A stretch of 64,000 nucleotides of DNA from Elstera cyanobacteriorum (GTDB lineage: Bacteria > Pseudomonadota > Alphaproteobacteria > Elsterales > Elsteraceae): the NCBI RefSeq assembly GCF_002251735.1, contig NZ_NOXS01000033.1, forward strand, positions 98,040 to 162,039, read 5' to 3'. A program made the translations under genes and the position numbers. Under the pieces are notes generated by a model. That model was given only the letters and a program-made list of their open reading frames with translations. It did not search any database and was not told the origin of the DNA. This document shows positions 15,715 through 24,020 of the stretch, one piece after another (positions within the stretch are counted from its first letter, which is position 1; each line of letters opens with the position of its first letter).

Positions 15715-16655
15715 GTGACGAAAAAAAGGGCTGGTTCCGGCGCTTAACCCAAGGCCTCTCCCGCTCCTCGGCGAAGCTGACGGAAGGTATTTCCGCCATC
15801 TTCACCAAGCGTAAGCTGGACGACGAGGTGCTGGAGGAGTTGGAAGAACTCCTGATCGCCGCCGATCTAGGGGTTAAAACCTCCGCCGACCTCATCAAGC
15901 ACCTGCGCAAAACCCGTTTCGGTAAGGATGTGACCGATCAGGAAGTGCGGGAGGTGTTTGCCGCCGAAATCGCCCGGATTCTCGAACCCGTCGCCAAACC
16001 GCTGGCCATCGACCCCAGCCGGGGGCCGCATGTGGTGCTGGTCGTCGGCGTCAACGGGTCCGGCAAGACCACCACCATCGGCAAGCTGGCCCAATTCTAC
16101 CGCGAACAAGGCCTCAAGGTCATGCTGGCGGCGGGCGATACCTTCCGCGCCGCCGCCGTCGAACAATTGCGCATCTGGGGCGACCGCACCGGCTGCCCGG
16201 TTATCCATCGCCCGGAAGGCGCGGATGCCGCCGCGCTCGCCTATGACGCGATTGCCGAAGCGCGCGCCGCGGGCGCCGATCTCTTGTTGATCGATACCGC
16301 TGGGCGGCTGCACAATAAGGCGCAGTTGATGGACGAACTCGCCAAAGTGCTGCGCGTTATGCAGAAGATCGAACCGACCGCCCCGCACGATACCGTGCTG
16401 GTGCTCGATGCCACGGTCGGCCAGAACGCCCATAGCCAAGTGGAAGTTTTCCGCAACCTCGTGAAAGTCTCCGGCCTCGTGCTGACCAAGCTCGACGGCA
16501 CCGCGAAGGGCGGCGTGCTGGTGGCGCTGGCGGAAAAATTCGGTCTGCCCGTCCATGCCATCGGCGTTGGCGAAAAGGCCGAAGACCTACGCCCCTTCGC
16601 GGCGGAGAAATTCGCCCAATCGCTCTTGGGGATTACGACGACCGAAGACGCCTAG
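15711..16655 (+). CDS. ftsY: Signal recognition particle receptor FtsY
   Basis: 314 residues; the ATG overlaps the mtaB stop by 4 bases. FtsY docks SRP-ribosome complexes at the inner membrane to deliver membrane proteins. The helical N domain (about 20-105) precedes a GTPase G domain with P-loop GVNGSGKTTTIGKLA, the SRP-specific DTFRAAAVEQL, DTAGR and TKLDGTAKGG. The acidic A domain typical of E. coli FtsY is nearly absent, as is usual in alphaproteobacteria; only a short basic start (MSDEKKGWFRRL) remains for lipid contact. Confidence 0.96.
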   Translation: MSDEKKGWFRRLTQGLSRSSAKLTEGISAIFTKRKLDDEVLEELEELLIAADLGVKTSADLIKHLRKTRFGKDVTDQEVREVFAAEIARILEPVAKPLAIDPSRGPHVVLVVGVNGSGKTTTIGKLAQFYREQGLKVMLAAGDTFRAAAVEQLRIWGDRTGCPVIHRPEGADAAALAYDAIAEARAAGADLLLIDTAGRLHNKAQLMDELAKVLRVMQKIEPTAPHDTVLVLDATVGQNAHSQVEVFRNLVKVSGLVLTKLDGTAKGGVLVALAEKFGLPVHAIGVGEKAEDLRPFAAEKFAQSLLGITTTEDA

Positions 16656-16688
16656 AACCCCACAAGAGACTAAGGGGGAGGACGCGCG

Positions 16689-17792
16689 ATGCGGGAAGCG
16701 GATTGGCGGCGGATCAAACGGTTCCTGCGGGTGCTGGTGATTGGCGCTTTCGTGGGCGCCGTTTTTGGCAGCCTGATTGGCCAGACCTATCGGCAAGATC
16801 TCGCCACCACGCTGTTTATCGGCCCCTTCATCGGCATCGTGCACGGGGCGCTGATTACCGCGAGCATCGGCGGCTTCGAGATGTTTTTCCCGCTGACCGC
16901 CTGGGGCCGCGCGCTGCGCCGGGCGTCCTTCGCGGTGACCTTGGCGATCAAGGTGCCGCTATATTGCGGGCTCATCTTGGTGATCGAATATTTCCGCCTG
17001 GGGGAGGTGGTCGCCGCCGCCTTTGGGGTGATCCAAGCGGTCGAACCGGTCGATCTATCAAACCCGTTGATGGTGCTCTCCATCGTTTTTTCGCTGTTCT
17101 TCATCGTCGTCTTCATCGAAACGATGCAGATCAATCAGATTATGGGGCCGGGGACCTTAACGCGCTTCGTCTTCGGCTATTATCATCGCCCCCGCCTTGA
17201 ACATCGCTTCTTTCTCTTCGTCGATTTGCTGGGGTCGACCCGCTTGGCGGAAAGCCTGGGGCCGCTGGCCTATCAGCGCTTTCTGAATGGGGTGTTTCAG
17301 GCCGCGTCCGACCCGATTTCGGACCATCAGGGCGAAATCTATCAATATGTCGGCGATCAAATGGTCGTCACCTGGACGGAAAAAGCCGGTACCGGCGGCA
17401 AGCGCGGCGCCTGCCGACCCTTGGACTGTGTTTTCGCGCTGAAAGACGCGATTACGGCCCTCGGTCCGGCCTATCTGAAAGAGTATCGCGAGGCGCCCGC
17501 CGTGCGCGCGGCGCTGCACTACGGCGAAGTGGTGGTCGGCGAAATCGGCGATGCCAAGCGCGATATCGCCTTTCACGGCGATGTGTTGAACGCCACAGCC
17601 CGGCTGGAAGGCGTGGCGCGCGACTATCAGGGCTTCTTCATCGCCTCCGCCGCTGCCCTCGACCGATTGGCGGCGGCAGCGGGAGGCTGGCCGAGCGCCT
17701 ATAGCTACCGCCGCCTTGGGGCCTTGCCGCTCAAGGGCAAGGCCGCGCCGGTGGAAGCCGTCTTGGTGGCTCAGGCCGCCTTGGGCCAATAG
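16689..17792 (+). CDS. Membrane-anchored class III adenylate/guanylate cyclase
   Basis: 367 residues. The first 150 form about four membrane helices (11-30, 43-62, 82-100 and 127-145) without a HAMP linker. The catalytic domain (about 170-345) has both metal-binding aspartates, D179 in FLFVDLLGST and D223 in QYVGDQMVV. The transition-state pair is in DVLNATARLEG (N301, R305). LPLKGKAAPVEA closes the fold as in other alphaproteobacterial cyclases. The substrate-specifying residues cannot be assigned confidently by eye, so ATP versus GTP is open. It follows ftsY by 33 bases and its 3' end overlaps the convergent GST gene by 22 bases. Confidence 0.85.
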   Translation: MREADWRRIKRFLRVLVIGAFVGAVFGSLIGQTYRQDLATTLFIGPFIGIVHGALITASIGGFEMFFPLTAWGRALRRASFAVTLAIKVPLYCGLILVIEYFRLGEVVAAAFGVIQAVEPVDLSNPLMVLSIVFSLFFIVVFIETMQINQIMGPGTLTRFVFGYYHRPRLEHRFFLFVDLLGSTRLAESLGPLAYQRFLNGVFQAASDPISDHQGEIYQYVGDQMVVTWTEKAGTGGKRGACRPLDCVFALKDAITALGPAYLKEYREAPAVRAALHYGEVVVGEIGDAKRDIAFHGDVLNATARLEGVARDYQGFFIASAAALDRLAAAAGGWPSAYSYRRLGALPLKGKAAPVEAVLVAQAALGQ

Positions 17793-18463
17793 TCGAGATT
17801 TTCCGCCGCCAGGGTTTCCTGTACGGCGGGCAGCGCCAGCAACCGTTCGACCAAAGCGGTCCAATGGGGGGCTTTCTCGCGCATCGGCCAACCGAGCCGC
17901 GCGACGATCCAGCGGTATTGGATCAGCAGATAGAAATCGGCGGGGGTCAGATGGCTTGGCGCGTCCGGCCCCGTGGCGGGAACGGCGAAGGCGCGGCCAT
18001 CGCCCAAGCGGGCTTCAATATAGGCGATGATCTCGTCGAGCAGTTTGAACGATTGCTCGCGGAACGTCGCGTAATGGCTTTCATCCGGGCTAAAGCGCGC
18101 CGGGCGGGCGAATAAGGCCCAGGCGAAGGCATGGAAATGGCCCGACAGATAGTTCAGCCATTCCATCAGCCGGGCTTCGGCCAGCGGATCGGTCGGCCAC
18201 AGGCCCGCCTCCGGCTTGTGGGCGCAGAGGTAGCGGCAAATGGCCGGGGCTTCGGTCAAAACCTCTCCGGCAGGCAAGCTGCCGCCCGCGAGCACCGGCA
18301 CGCGGCCCTTGGGGTTTAGGGCGAGATAGTCCGCCGTGCGCTGCTGCCCATCGGCCAGGGCAACCGGGGCCAGGCTATGGGGCAGGCCCAGTGCCTTCAG
18401 CACCGCGTGGGTGACGAAAGAACAGGCCCCGGGGGCGTAATAGAGCGTGAAACTATTGGACAT
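17771..18463 (-). CDS. Glutathione S-transferase family protein
   Basis: 230 residues. The thioredoxin-like N-terminal half has YYAPGACSFVTHAVLKALG, in which the Cys/Ser pair of beta-class bacterial GSTs is recognisable, the cis-Pro block NPKGRVPVL, and the glutathione-binding LTEAPAICRYL. The all-helical C-terminal half follows (LMEWLNYLSGHFH, FYLLIQYRWIVARL). It probably conjugates or reduces small electrophiles in the cytoplasm; the substrate is unknown. The last 22 bases overlap the end of the cyclase gene in a convergent arrangement. Confidence 0.85.
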   Translation of the reverse strand: MSNSFTLYYAPGACSFVTHAVLKALGLPHSLAPVALADGQQRTADYLALNPKGRVPVLAGGSLPAGEVLTEAPAICRYLCAHKPEAGLWPTDPLAEARLMEWLNYLSGHFHAFAWALFARPARFSPDESHYATFREQSFKLLDEIIAYIEARLGDGRAFAVPATGPDAPSHLTPADFYLLIQYRWIVARLGWPMREKAPHWTALVERLLALPAVQETLAAENLDYWPKAA

Positions 18464-18564
18464 TCCGACTTTCCTCCCAGGAAGGGATTGACACTGTTAG
18501 CCGCTTCGCCCCCGATGGCAAGGCCGTTACCGGCAGGGGGTGAATTTTTGGTTTGGAGCGCATC

Positions 18565-19662
18565 ATGGCCCGTCCCACCGTTATCATTATCGGCGCTGGC
18601 ATGGCGGGTGCGTCGCTGGCCTATGAACTGGCAACCGAGGCGGAGGTGACCCTGCTGGAGCGCGAAAGTCACCCCGGCTATCACACCACCGGGCGTTCGG
18701 CGGCGATGTTTACCGAAACCTATGGCCCGGGGCCAATCCGGGCGCTGACCCGCGCCTCCCGTGCCTTCTACGAAACCCCGCCGGAGGGGTTTACCGCCAC
18801 GCCGATCTTAACGCCGCGCGGCGTGCTGCTGACGGCGGAACCGGATCGGGCAGGGTTGATTCCAGATGTGCTGGTGAGCGGTGCCACCCAGGCGCTCACA
18901 GCCGCTGAAGCCGAGGCGCAAGTGCCGATTTTGCGCGGGGAGCGGCTGGCCGGGGCGGTTGCCGAACCGGGGGCGCGGGCTATGGATGTCGATGCGCTGC
19001 TGCAAGCCTATCTGCGCGGGGTCAAAGCGCGCGGCGGGCGATTGATTTGCGAAGCGCCGGTCACCGCTCTCGTCCGCACAGACGCTGGTTGGCGCGTCAG
19101 CACCCCCCACGGGGATCTATCCGCCGATGTCGTTGTCAATGCGGCCGGCGCCTGGGGCGACCCGGTGGCGGCGCTCGCTGGGATTGCCCCGGTCGGGCTG
19201 GTGCCGAAACGGCGCACGGCCATCTTGATCGAGGCGCCCAGCGACCCGCAGGGCTGGCCGATGGTGATCGATATTGCCGAAGCCTGGTATTTGAAGCCCG
19301 ACGCCGGGTTGCTGCTGGCCTCCCCCGCCGATGAAACCCCGGTGCCGCCGCAGGACGCCCAGCCCGACGAAATGGATATCGCCATCTGCGTTGACCGGAT
19401 CGAAACAGCGACGACCCTTCAGGTTAAGCGCATTCGCCATAAATGGGCGGGCTTACGCAGCTTCGTGGCCGATGGGGTGCCGGTGGTTGGTTTCGATCCC
19501 GACGCGCCCGGCTTCTTCTGGTTGGTCGGCCAGGGCGGTTATGGGATTCAGACCGCCAGTGCCTTGGCGCGGTTGTCGGCGGCGCTGGTCCTGGGCCAGC
19601 CGGTCCCGGCGGATATTCTGGGCGAGGGCTTGACCCCCGCTGATCTAGCACCGCGTCGCTAG
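18565..19662 (+). CDS. FAD-dependent D-amino-acid dehydrogenase-like oxidoreductase (DauA/DAO family)
   Basis: 365 residues from ATG 18565, which has TTGGAG 7-12 bases upstream; the frame also offers a TTG at 18553. The FAD-binding GxGxxG is VIIIGAGMAGASLAYELA, followed by the dinucleotide acidic residue in VTLLERES and by HTTGRSAAMFTETYGP, the block typical of D-arginine dehydrogenase DauA. NAAGAWGD and the C-terminal FFWLVGQGGYGIQTA complete the DAO fold. It probably oxidises D-amino acids to keto acids and passes electrons to an acceptor; the exact substrate is not decidable from sequence. It ends before a terminator at 19675-19714. Confidence 0.82.
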   Translation: MARPTVIIIGAGMAGASLAYELATEAEVTLLERESHPGYHTTGRSAAMFTETYGPGPIRALTRASRAFYETPPEGFTATPILTPRGVLLTAEPDRAGLIPDVLVSGATQALTAAEAEAQVPILRGERLAGAVAEPGARAMDVDALLQAYLRGVKARGGRLICEAPVTALVRTDAGWRVSTPHGDLSADVVVNAAGAWGDPVAALAGIAPVGLVPKRRTAILIEAPSDPQGWPMVIDIAEAWYLKPDAGLLLASPADETPVPPQDAQPDEMDIAICVDRIETATTLQVKRIRHKWAGLRSFVADGVPVVGFDPDAPGFFWLVGQGGYGIQTASALARLSAALVLGQPVPADILGEGLTPADLAPRR

Positions 19663-19674
19663 ACGCAGGCCCCC

Positions 19675-19714
19675 TAAAAAAGAATGGGCCGCTCGGCGTG
19701 CGAGCGGCCCTTTC
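19675..19714 (-). terminator. Bidirectional intrinsic terminator
   Basis: A perfect 10-bp GC stem (arms 19686-19695 and 19701-19710, loop GCGTG). On the minus strand it is followed by ATTCTTTTTTA, a strong U-tract that ends the small transcript from 19841. On the plus strand only CCCTTTCCC follows, so it is weaker as the end of the FAD oxidoreductase gene. Confidence 0.8.
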
Positions 19715-19736
19715 CCGTCCGATGGGATGGGGCGAT

Positions 19737-19841
19737 TTAGACTGCTCCCGACCTCCGAAAGCAACAGGCGCCCCGGTCAAAGCGGGCAGGCGTCAGATAA
19801 AACGATCCTGCCATCCTGACAGTCCCTTGGTGGGTAGACAC
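19737..19841 (-). CDS. Candidate 34-residue protein with an extended Shine-Dalgarno sequence
   Basis: On the minus strand the bases GAAAGGAGGTGATCC (plus 19843-19857) exactly complement the 3' tail of 16S rRNA. Seven bases after the AGGAGG core comes GTG, opening a 34-codon frame to TAA at 19737. The peptide contains MAGSFYLTPARFDRGACC and a basic end (FRRSGAV), with a Cys-Cys pair and no membrane segment. A promoter with a 17-base spacer lies upstream (19885-19913) and a strong terminator lies 23 bases downstream, so it looks like an independent small gene. I do not recognise the peptide. An internal ATG would give 25 residues. It is too short for ordinary gene finding. Confidence 0.6.
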   Translation of the reverse strand: MSTHQGTVRMAGSFYLTPARFDRGACCFRRSGAV

Positions 19842-19884
19842 AGGATCACCTCCTTTCGGTTGTTGGTGGGAAACAACAGGACCG

Positions 19885-19913
19885 AGTCTAATCAACGGGG
19901 GAGTGCAGCGCAA
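19885..19913 (-). promoter_or_regulatory. Promoter of the small gene
   Basis: On the minus strand TTGCGC (19908-19913) and TAGACT (19885-19890) are separated by exactly 17 bases. This fits a housekeeping sigma promoter of the alphaproteobacterial type. Transcription would start near 19878, leaving a leader of about 35 bases. Confidence 0.5.
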
Positions 19914-20030
19914 CAGGCGGATGTTTGATTGTTTCGTGACAAGCCGGACTCGCGCCTCAGGGTATCGCCAAGCGCTTAGGGTTGCGCTAGTGTGTGCGCC
20001 GTTAAGAATCTCCGAGCGTTAGGCAGCGAC

Positions 20031-20801
20031 ATGGCCATCGACGAAACCCTGGAACAGCATATCCGCGCCGAATTTATCGACGAAGCGCGCGACATTACCA
20101 ACGAGCTCGACGTGATGCTCGGCAATGTCCGGTCGGGGCTGGTTCAGCAGGGCGAAGCCATTCAGGCGATGCGCCGCCATTTCCATAATCTGCGCATCGG
20201 GGCGCGCTCGGTCGGGCTGATGGCCGCCGACGTGATCTTGCACCAGATGGCCGATTACGTGGATGGCGTGACCGAACTCGGCGACCGCGAGTTGGATGGT
20301 TTGCAGGCCTTCACCGACCTGCTGCGCGTCACCCTCGATACGGAAGAAGACGAAACCCCGGCACCGTCCTTGCGCGAAGTGGTGCGGCAGATGCCTGCCG
20401 CGCGCACCTTCGATGTTAATGATATCAAACTGCTCGATATCGTTATTCTGCTGGTCTCGCCGCAGCGGTCCGCCGGGCGGATCGTGGAGCGGGAGTTGAT
20501 GGCCTGCGGGTACCGCGTCGTTAATGTCACTAAGAGCTTCGAAGCCCTCGAAATGGCCGTGCGCCTGAAGCCGGACATGATCATTGCCTCCGCCATGCTG
20601 GACGAGCTAACCGGGATCGATCTCGCGTGTGCCGTGCTGTCGATGCCGACCACCCAGGATATTCCCTTTGCCCTGCTGACCAGCTTCGGTTGGGGCGATC
20701 CGTCGCTGGAAGGGCTGCCGCCGCGCGCTGCCATTATCCGCAAGGGCAGCCATTTCGGCGATGATCTCGCCGAAGCGCTGTCCCGCTTTTCGATCACCTG
20801 A
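20031..20801 (+). CDS. Hpt-like domain fused to a degenerate receiver domain
   Basis: 256 residues from ATG 20031. Residues 5-100 are a helical bundle resembling a histidine phosphotransfer domain, with H52 in the H-x-L-R/K-x-G context (FHNLRIGARSVGL). Residues 133-255 have a receiver-like alternation of strands and helices (DIVILLVSPQ, LKPDMIIASAML, IPFALLTSF). However, the acidic pocket is Ser-Pro (143-144) and the phosphoacceptor Asp is Ser187, so it cannot be phosphorylated in the usual way. The likely role is a signalling adaptor or phosphate sink; the partner kinase is unknown. Its stop overlaps the start of the next gene by one base. Confidence 0.6.
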   Translation: MAIDETLEQHIRAEFIDEARDITNELDVMLGNVRSGLVQQGEAIQAMRRHFHNLRIGARSVGLMAADVILHQMADYVDGVTELGDRELDGLQAFTDLLRVTLDTEEDETPAPSLREVVRQMPAARTFDVNDIKLLDIVILLVSPQRSAGRIVERELMACGYRVVNVTKSFEALEMAVRLKPDMIIASAMLDELTGIDLACAVLSMPTTQDIPFALLTSFGWGDPSLEGLPPRAAIIRKGSHFGDDLAEALSRFSIT

Positions 20802-21622
20802 TGGACGCCGCGCCGCCTTTCGCCAGCCTAACGGCGGCGGCGCTGGCCGTTCTAACGGCCGCCGATCCGGCGGAAAAGGTCCGCTTGACCCGGATGGCGG
20901 CGGCAGAATGGGCCGCCGGCGCGCTGCCGATTGGGGCCGTGCCGATGGTGCCGGAACGGCCCGCCCGCCCCGAAAGACCCGATCTTCTGCCACCCAATAA
21001 GATGCCGCATCGCCGCCTGACGCGCGGGGTGCGCGGGCGGGTGACGCTGCTGCACGCCCTCGCCCATATCGAGTTGAATGCCATCGATCTCGCCTGGGAT
21101 ATTCTGGCCCGCTTCGCGCCAGACTTTCCCCCAGGCTTCGCCGCCGATTGGTTGCGGGTCGCGGCGGAAGAGGCGGAGCATTTTGCCTTGCTGGCCGGGC
21201 GGCTGGCGGCCTTGGGCGCGGCCTATGGCGATCTGCCCGCCCACGACGGTCTGTGGCAAGCCGCGCAAGAAACCGCTGGCGACGCGCTCGCCCGCCTTGC
21301 CGTCGTGCCCATGGTGCTGGAGGCGCGCGGCCTCGACGTTACACCGGTGATGATCGCTAAGCTGCGCGAGGTGGAAGACGAGGCGTCGGCTGCGGCACTG
21401 GAAGTGATTTACCGCGATGAAATTGGCCATGTTACCATCGGCAACCGTTGGTTCCTGTGGTTGGCGGCGCAGCGCGGCGTTGGCGAGCCGCGCGCGGCGT
21501 GGCAGGCGTTGGTGCGGCAGCATTTCCGGGGGCCGCTGAAGCCGCCGTTCAACGACGATGCCCGCGCCTCGGCAGGCTTTACCGGCGATTGGTACGAACC
21601 GCTGGCCGCCCATGCCGCATGA
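20801..21622 (+). CDS. DUF455 ferritin-like protein
   Basis: 273 residues with the helical ferritin-like pattern of DUF455. Metal-ligand candidates are spaced as in di-iron proteins: HALAHIELNAIDLAWD (H/E), AAEEAEHFALL (E-x2-H) and YRDEIGHVTIGNRWF (E-x2-H). VPMVLEARGLDVTP is a conserved family block. Distant relatives include tRNA hydroxylase MiaE, but a specific reaction is not established for DUF455. It starts on the last base of the preceding stop codon, and its own end overlaps the AraC gene start, so the three genes form one operon. Confidence 0.8.
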   Translation: MDAAPPFASLTAAALAVLTAADPAEKVRLTRMAAAEWAAGALPIGAVPMVPERPARPERPDLLPPNKMPHRRLTRGVRGRVTLLHALAHIELNAIDLAWDILARFAPDFPPGFAADWLRVAAEEAEHFALLAGRLAALGAAYGDLPAHDGLWQAAQETAGDALARLAVVPMVLEARGLDVTPVMIAKLREVEDEASAAALEVIYRDEIGHVTIGNRWFLWLAAQRGVGEPRAAWQALVRQHFRGPLKPPFNDDARASAGFTGDWYEPLAAHAA

Positions 21623-22469
21623 TGGTCACGATAGTCTCGCAAGCCAACTAGGCCCGGGGGAAGCCGCGCGCTTCTGGCGCGTGCCGGAAGGGGATACGGA
21701 AGTGCTGATGGCGCGCTTCCGCCGCCATCGTTTCGCGCCCCATACCCATGACCGTTATGTGTTTGGCGTTATTACCGGCGGGGTTGAGGCGTTTCATTCC
21801 GGGCGGGAGCATCATTACGCGACCGTCGGCAGTCTGGCCGTTCTGCATCCCGGCGAGGTCCACGACGGTTATGCGGCGGTGGCAGAGGGTTGGGCCTATC
21901 GGATGCTCTATCTCGATCCGGCGTTCGTGCAGCGCGCGGCGGCGGCGCAGGGGTATCGCCCCTCGGATGGGTTGCCGCGCTTTGCGGTGTCGGTGATGCA
22001 GGATCCGGCGCTGGCGGCCCAATGTTCGGCCCTTTTCGAGGCGCTGGCCCAAGACGACCGCTTGGCGCGCGAAGTGGCGCTCTATTCCGGTGTTGCGGCG
22101 CTGGTCCAGCGCCACGCGTGCGTCCCGGCCCGGCGCCAGGACGAACCAGCGGCGCCAGGGCACATCCAGCGCGCGGCAGACCGTTTGCGTGACGATCCGG
22201 CAACCCCGGTTTCCCTGGAGGAGCTAGCGACCGATACGGGGCTTGGCCCTTTTCAATTGATCCGCGCCTTCCGGGCCGCCTATGGCTTGCCGCCCCACGC
22301 CTTCCAGAAGCTTGCCCGCCTGCACCGGGCGGAGGCGGCGTTACGGCGCGGCGTGCCGATCGCAGCAGTGGCGGCAGACTGTGGTTTTGCCGATCAGGCG
22401 CATTTAACGCGCGCGTTTAAGAAATTTCGGGGTGTCACCCCCGGCCAATTCCGCCCTACCGTCCGGTAA
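21612..22469 (+). CDS. AraC-family transcriptional regulator
   Basis: About 285 residues from ATG 21612, which overlaps the end of the DUF455 gene by 11 bases; an upstream ATG at 21558 lies deep inside that gene and is rejected. The N-terminal cupin sensor (HTHDRYVFGVITGG, GSLAVLHPGEVHDG) is followed by two HTH motifs of the AraC DNA-binding domain (SLEELATDTGLGPFQLIRAF and IAAVAADCGFADQAHLTRAF), ending in FRGVTPGQFR. It belongs to the AraC_binding group common near amino-acid exporters; the ligand is unknown. Confidence 0.85.
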   Translation: MPHDGHDSLASQLGPGEAARFWRVPEGDTEVLMARFRRHRFAPHTHDRYVFGVITGGVEAFHSGREHHYATVGSLAVLHPGEVHDGYAAVAEGWAYRMLYLDPAFVQRAAAAQGYRPSDGLPRFAVSVMQDPALAAQCSALFEALAQDDRLAREVALYSGVAALVQRHACVPARRQDEPAAPGHIQRAADRLRDDPATPVSLEELATDTGLGPFQLIRAFRAAYGLPPHAFQKLARLHRAEAALRRGVPIAAVAADCGFADQAHLTRAFKKFRGVTPGQFRPTVR

Positions 22470-22473
22470 ACAC

Positions 22474-22505
22474 AAAAAACCCCTTCCAGCCTGAACCGGA
22501 AGGGG
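22474..22505 (-). terminator. Terminator of the FadL-type porin gene
   Basis: Arms 22480-22487 and 22498-22505 form an 8-bp GC stem. On the minus strand it is followed by TTTTTTG. It sits between two convergent genes and may also slow rightward transcription from the AraC gene, though no T-run follows on that side. Confidence 0.8.
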
Positions 22506-22529
22506 TGCCCAAGGGTGGGGAGGAAGAGG

Positions 22530-23882
22530 TTAGAACTTATAGCGCAGGGCAACCGACATAATATCGACCGACCCATCGGTCAGCGTCGCCTTGACGCGGG
22601 CGCCGGTGCTCTTCGTCACATCGACCTTCACATCATCGACGAAAACATGGGCATAGGCGGCATCGACCGAGATATTATCGGTCAGGTCGTAGCTCGCGCC
22701 CAAGGCCAGCCACACGCGGTCGTTATCCGGCACGCGGGTCGAGCGATGCTTATCGACGGTCGGGGTACGGTCGAACTGGGTACCGGCGCGTAAGGTCAGC
22801 GCATCGGACCATTTGTAGTTCACGCCCAGCGCAACGGAGTAGCTGTTGCGATAGTCTTGCTGTTCGACCGAGAAGGTCGTGCCGTTCGACTTCACGTCGA
22901 TCTTATCGAAGTTGCTCCAGTGGAAATAATTCGCCTGGGCCAGCAGGGTCCACTTCGGATTGACCTGCCAGGCTGCCCCAAGGCCGACGATATCCGGCGT
23001 GGTGACGGAGATTTCGGCCGGGCCAGAGCGGGAGATGGAGGCGCCGCGCGCAATCGTCAGATCGCCTTCGACCGTATGCTTAATACGGCTGCGGTAGGTC
23101 AAGCCGATGGTCAACTCGTCTACCGGCTTCCAGGTCAGGCCCAGGTTGGCGCCAACGGCCCAGCCATCGGCCTTCACGGTGAACAGGCTATCGGTATTGA
23201 CGTTATAGAGACCGGCCACGCCCCCGATGGAAGCAAGATAGGCTTGGCTTTGCGCCGCGCTCAACCCCGAGAGGCCCGCGACCGCCGGAACCGCAGTAGA
23301 CAGTGTGGTTCCTGCCCGCTGAATGTCGATACCGCCGCCAATGGAGAATTTCGACGAGACCTTATACGCGCCGGTCAGGCTGATATTCAGGGTTTCGAGC
23401 TTCGACTTTTGCGAATCGTAGCGACCGAAGAAACCATTATCGTATTTATTCACGAGGCCGAAGGGGGCATTGATCCCCATCCCCAGGCGAACATCGTCGT
23501 TGACGACCCAGACGCCATAGAGGTTCGGCACAATGGCCGGATCAAAACTATCTTCATTATCCTTGCCGGTGACCGGCACGCGCGCCCCGCCGAGGGCCGT
23601 TGGCAGTTGGGCATAGGAACCGTCGTTCTTCAGCTTGGAGCTGAGCAGCAACAGATTCCCGCCCGCGGAAAACTGCGAGCGCGTGAGGTTCGTCATGCCG
23701 GCGGGATTGGTATAGACCGTCGTCGCATCGAAGCCGACGGCATTCTGACCGGCATTGGCAGCGCCCAGGCTGCTAACGCTTTGTTCCTGGATATAGAACG
23801 ACCCGGCAAGGGCTGCCGGGGCAACGGCGAGGCCAGAAAAAGCCAGCAGCACGGCAGTACGGCTGATCGGAAAACGCTTCAT
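22530..23882 (-). CDS. OmpP1/FadL family outer membrane transporter
   Basis: 450 residues. A cleavable signal peptide (about 1-26, ending ALA-GS) precedes the FadL-type hatch sequence. FYIQEQSVSSLGAANAG and TVYTNPAGMTNL (the NPA motif) are diagnostic. The remainder alternates as beta strands, ending in VALRYKF with a terminal aromatic residue for outer membrane assembly. Members import long-chain fatty acids or other hydrophobic compounds. No beta-oxidation genes adjoin it, so the substrate is open. The gene is monocistronic with its own terminator. Confidence 0.88.
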   Translation of the reverse strand: MKRFPISRTAVLLAFSGLAVAPAALAGSFYIQEQSVSSLGAANAGQNAVGFDATTVYTNPAGMTNLTRSQFSAGGNLLLLSSKLKNDGSYAQLPTALGGARVPVTGKDNEDSFDPAIVPNLYGVWVVNDDVRLGMGINAPFGLVNKYDNGFFGRYDSQKSKLETLNISLTGAYKVSSKFSIGGGIDIQRAGTTLSTAVPAVAGLSGLSAAQSQAYLASIGGVAGLYNVNTDSLFTVKADGWAVGANLGLTWKPVDELTIGLTYRSRIKHTVEGDLTIARGASISRSGPAEISVTTPDIVGLGAAWQVNPKWTLLAQANYFHWSNFDKIDVKSNGTTFSVEQQDYRNSYSVALGVNYKWSDALTLRAGTQFDRTPTVDKHRSTRVPDNDRVWLALGASYDLTDNISVDAAYAHVFVDDVKVDVTKSTGARVKATLTDGSVDIMSVALRYKF

Positions 23883-24020
23883 TATCTTTCCTCCCAGAGT
23901 TCTTTTTGTTCTTTCCTAAGTACCATGACCTTTACGTTATGGGGAAGGGAACTTCTGGTCCGGAATGTCGCATCCTCAGATTTCTATCAGGCTGTGGCGG
24001 AAAAGGCACAAGTGTGCCGA

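Noticed and set aside
19843-19857. Possible 16S rRNA fragment
   Set aside because: Only the last 15 bases of 16S are matched and nothing upstream resembles rRNA. It is better explained as an extended ribosome binding site on the other strand.
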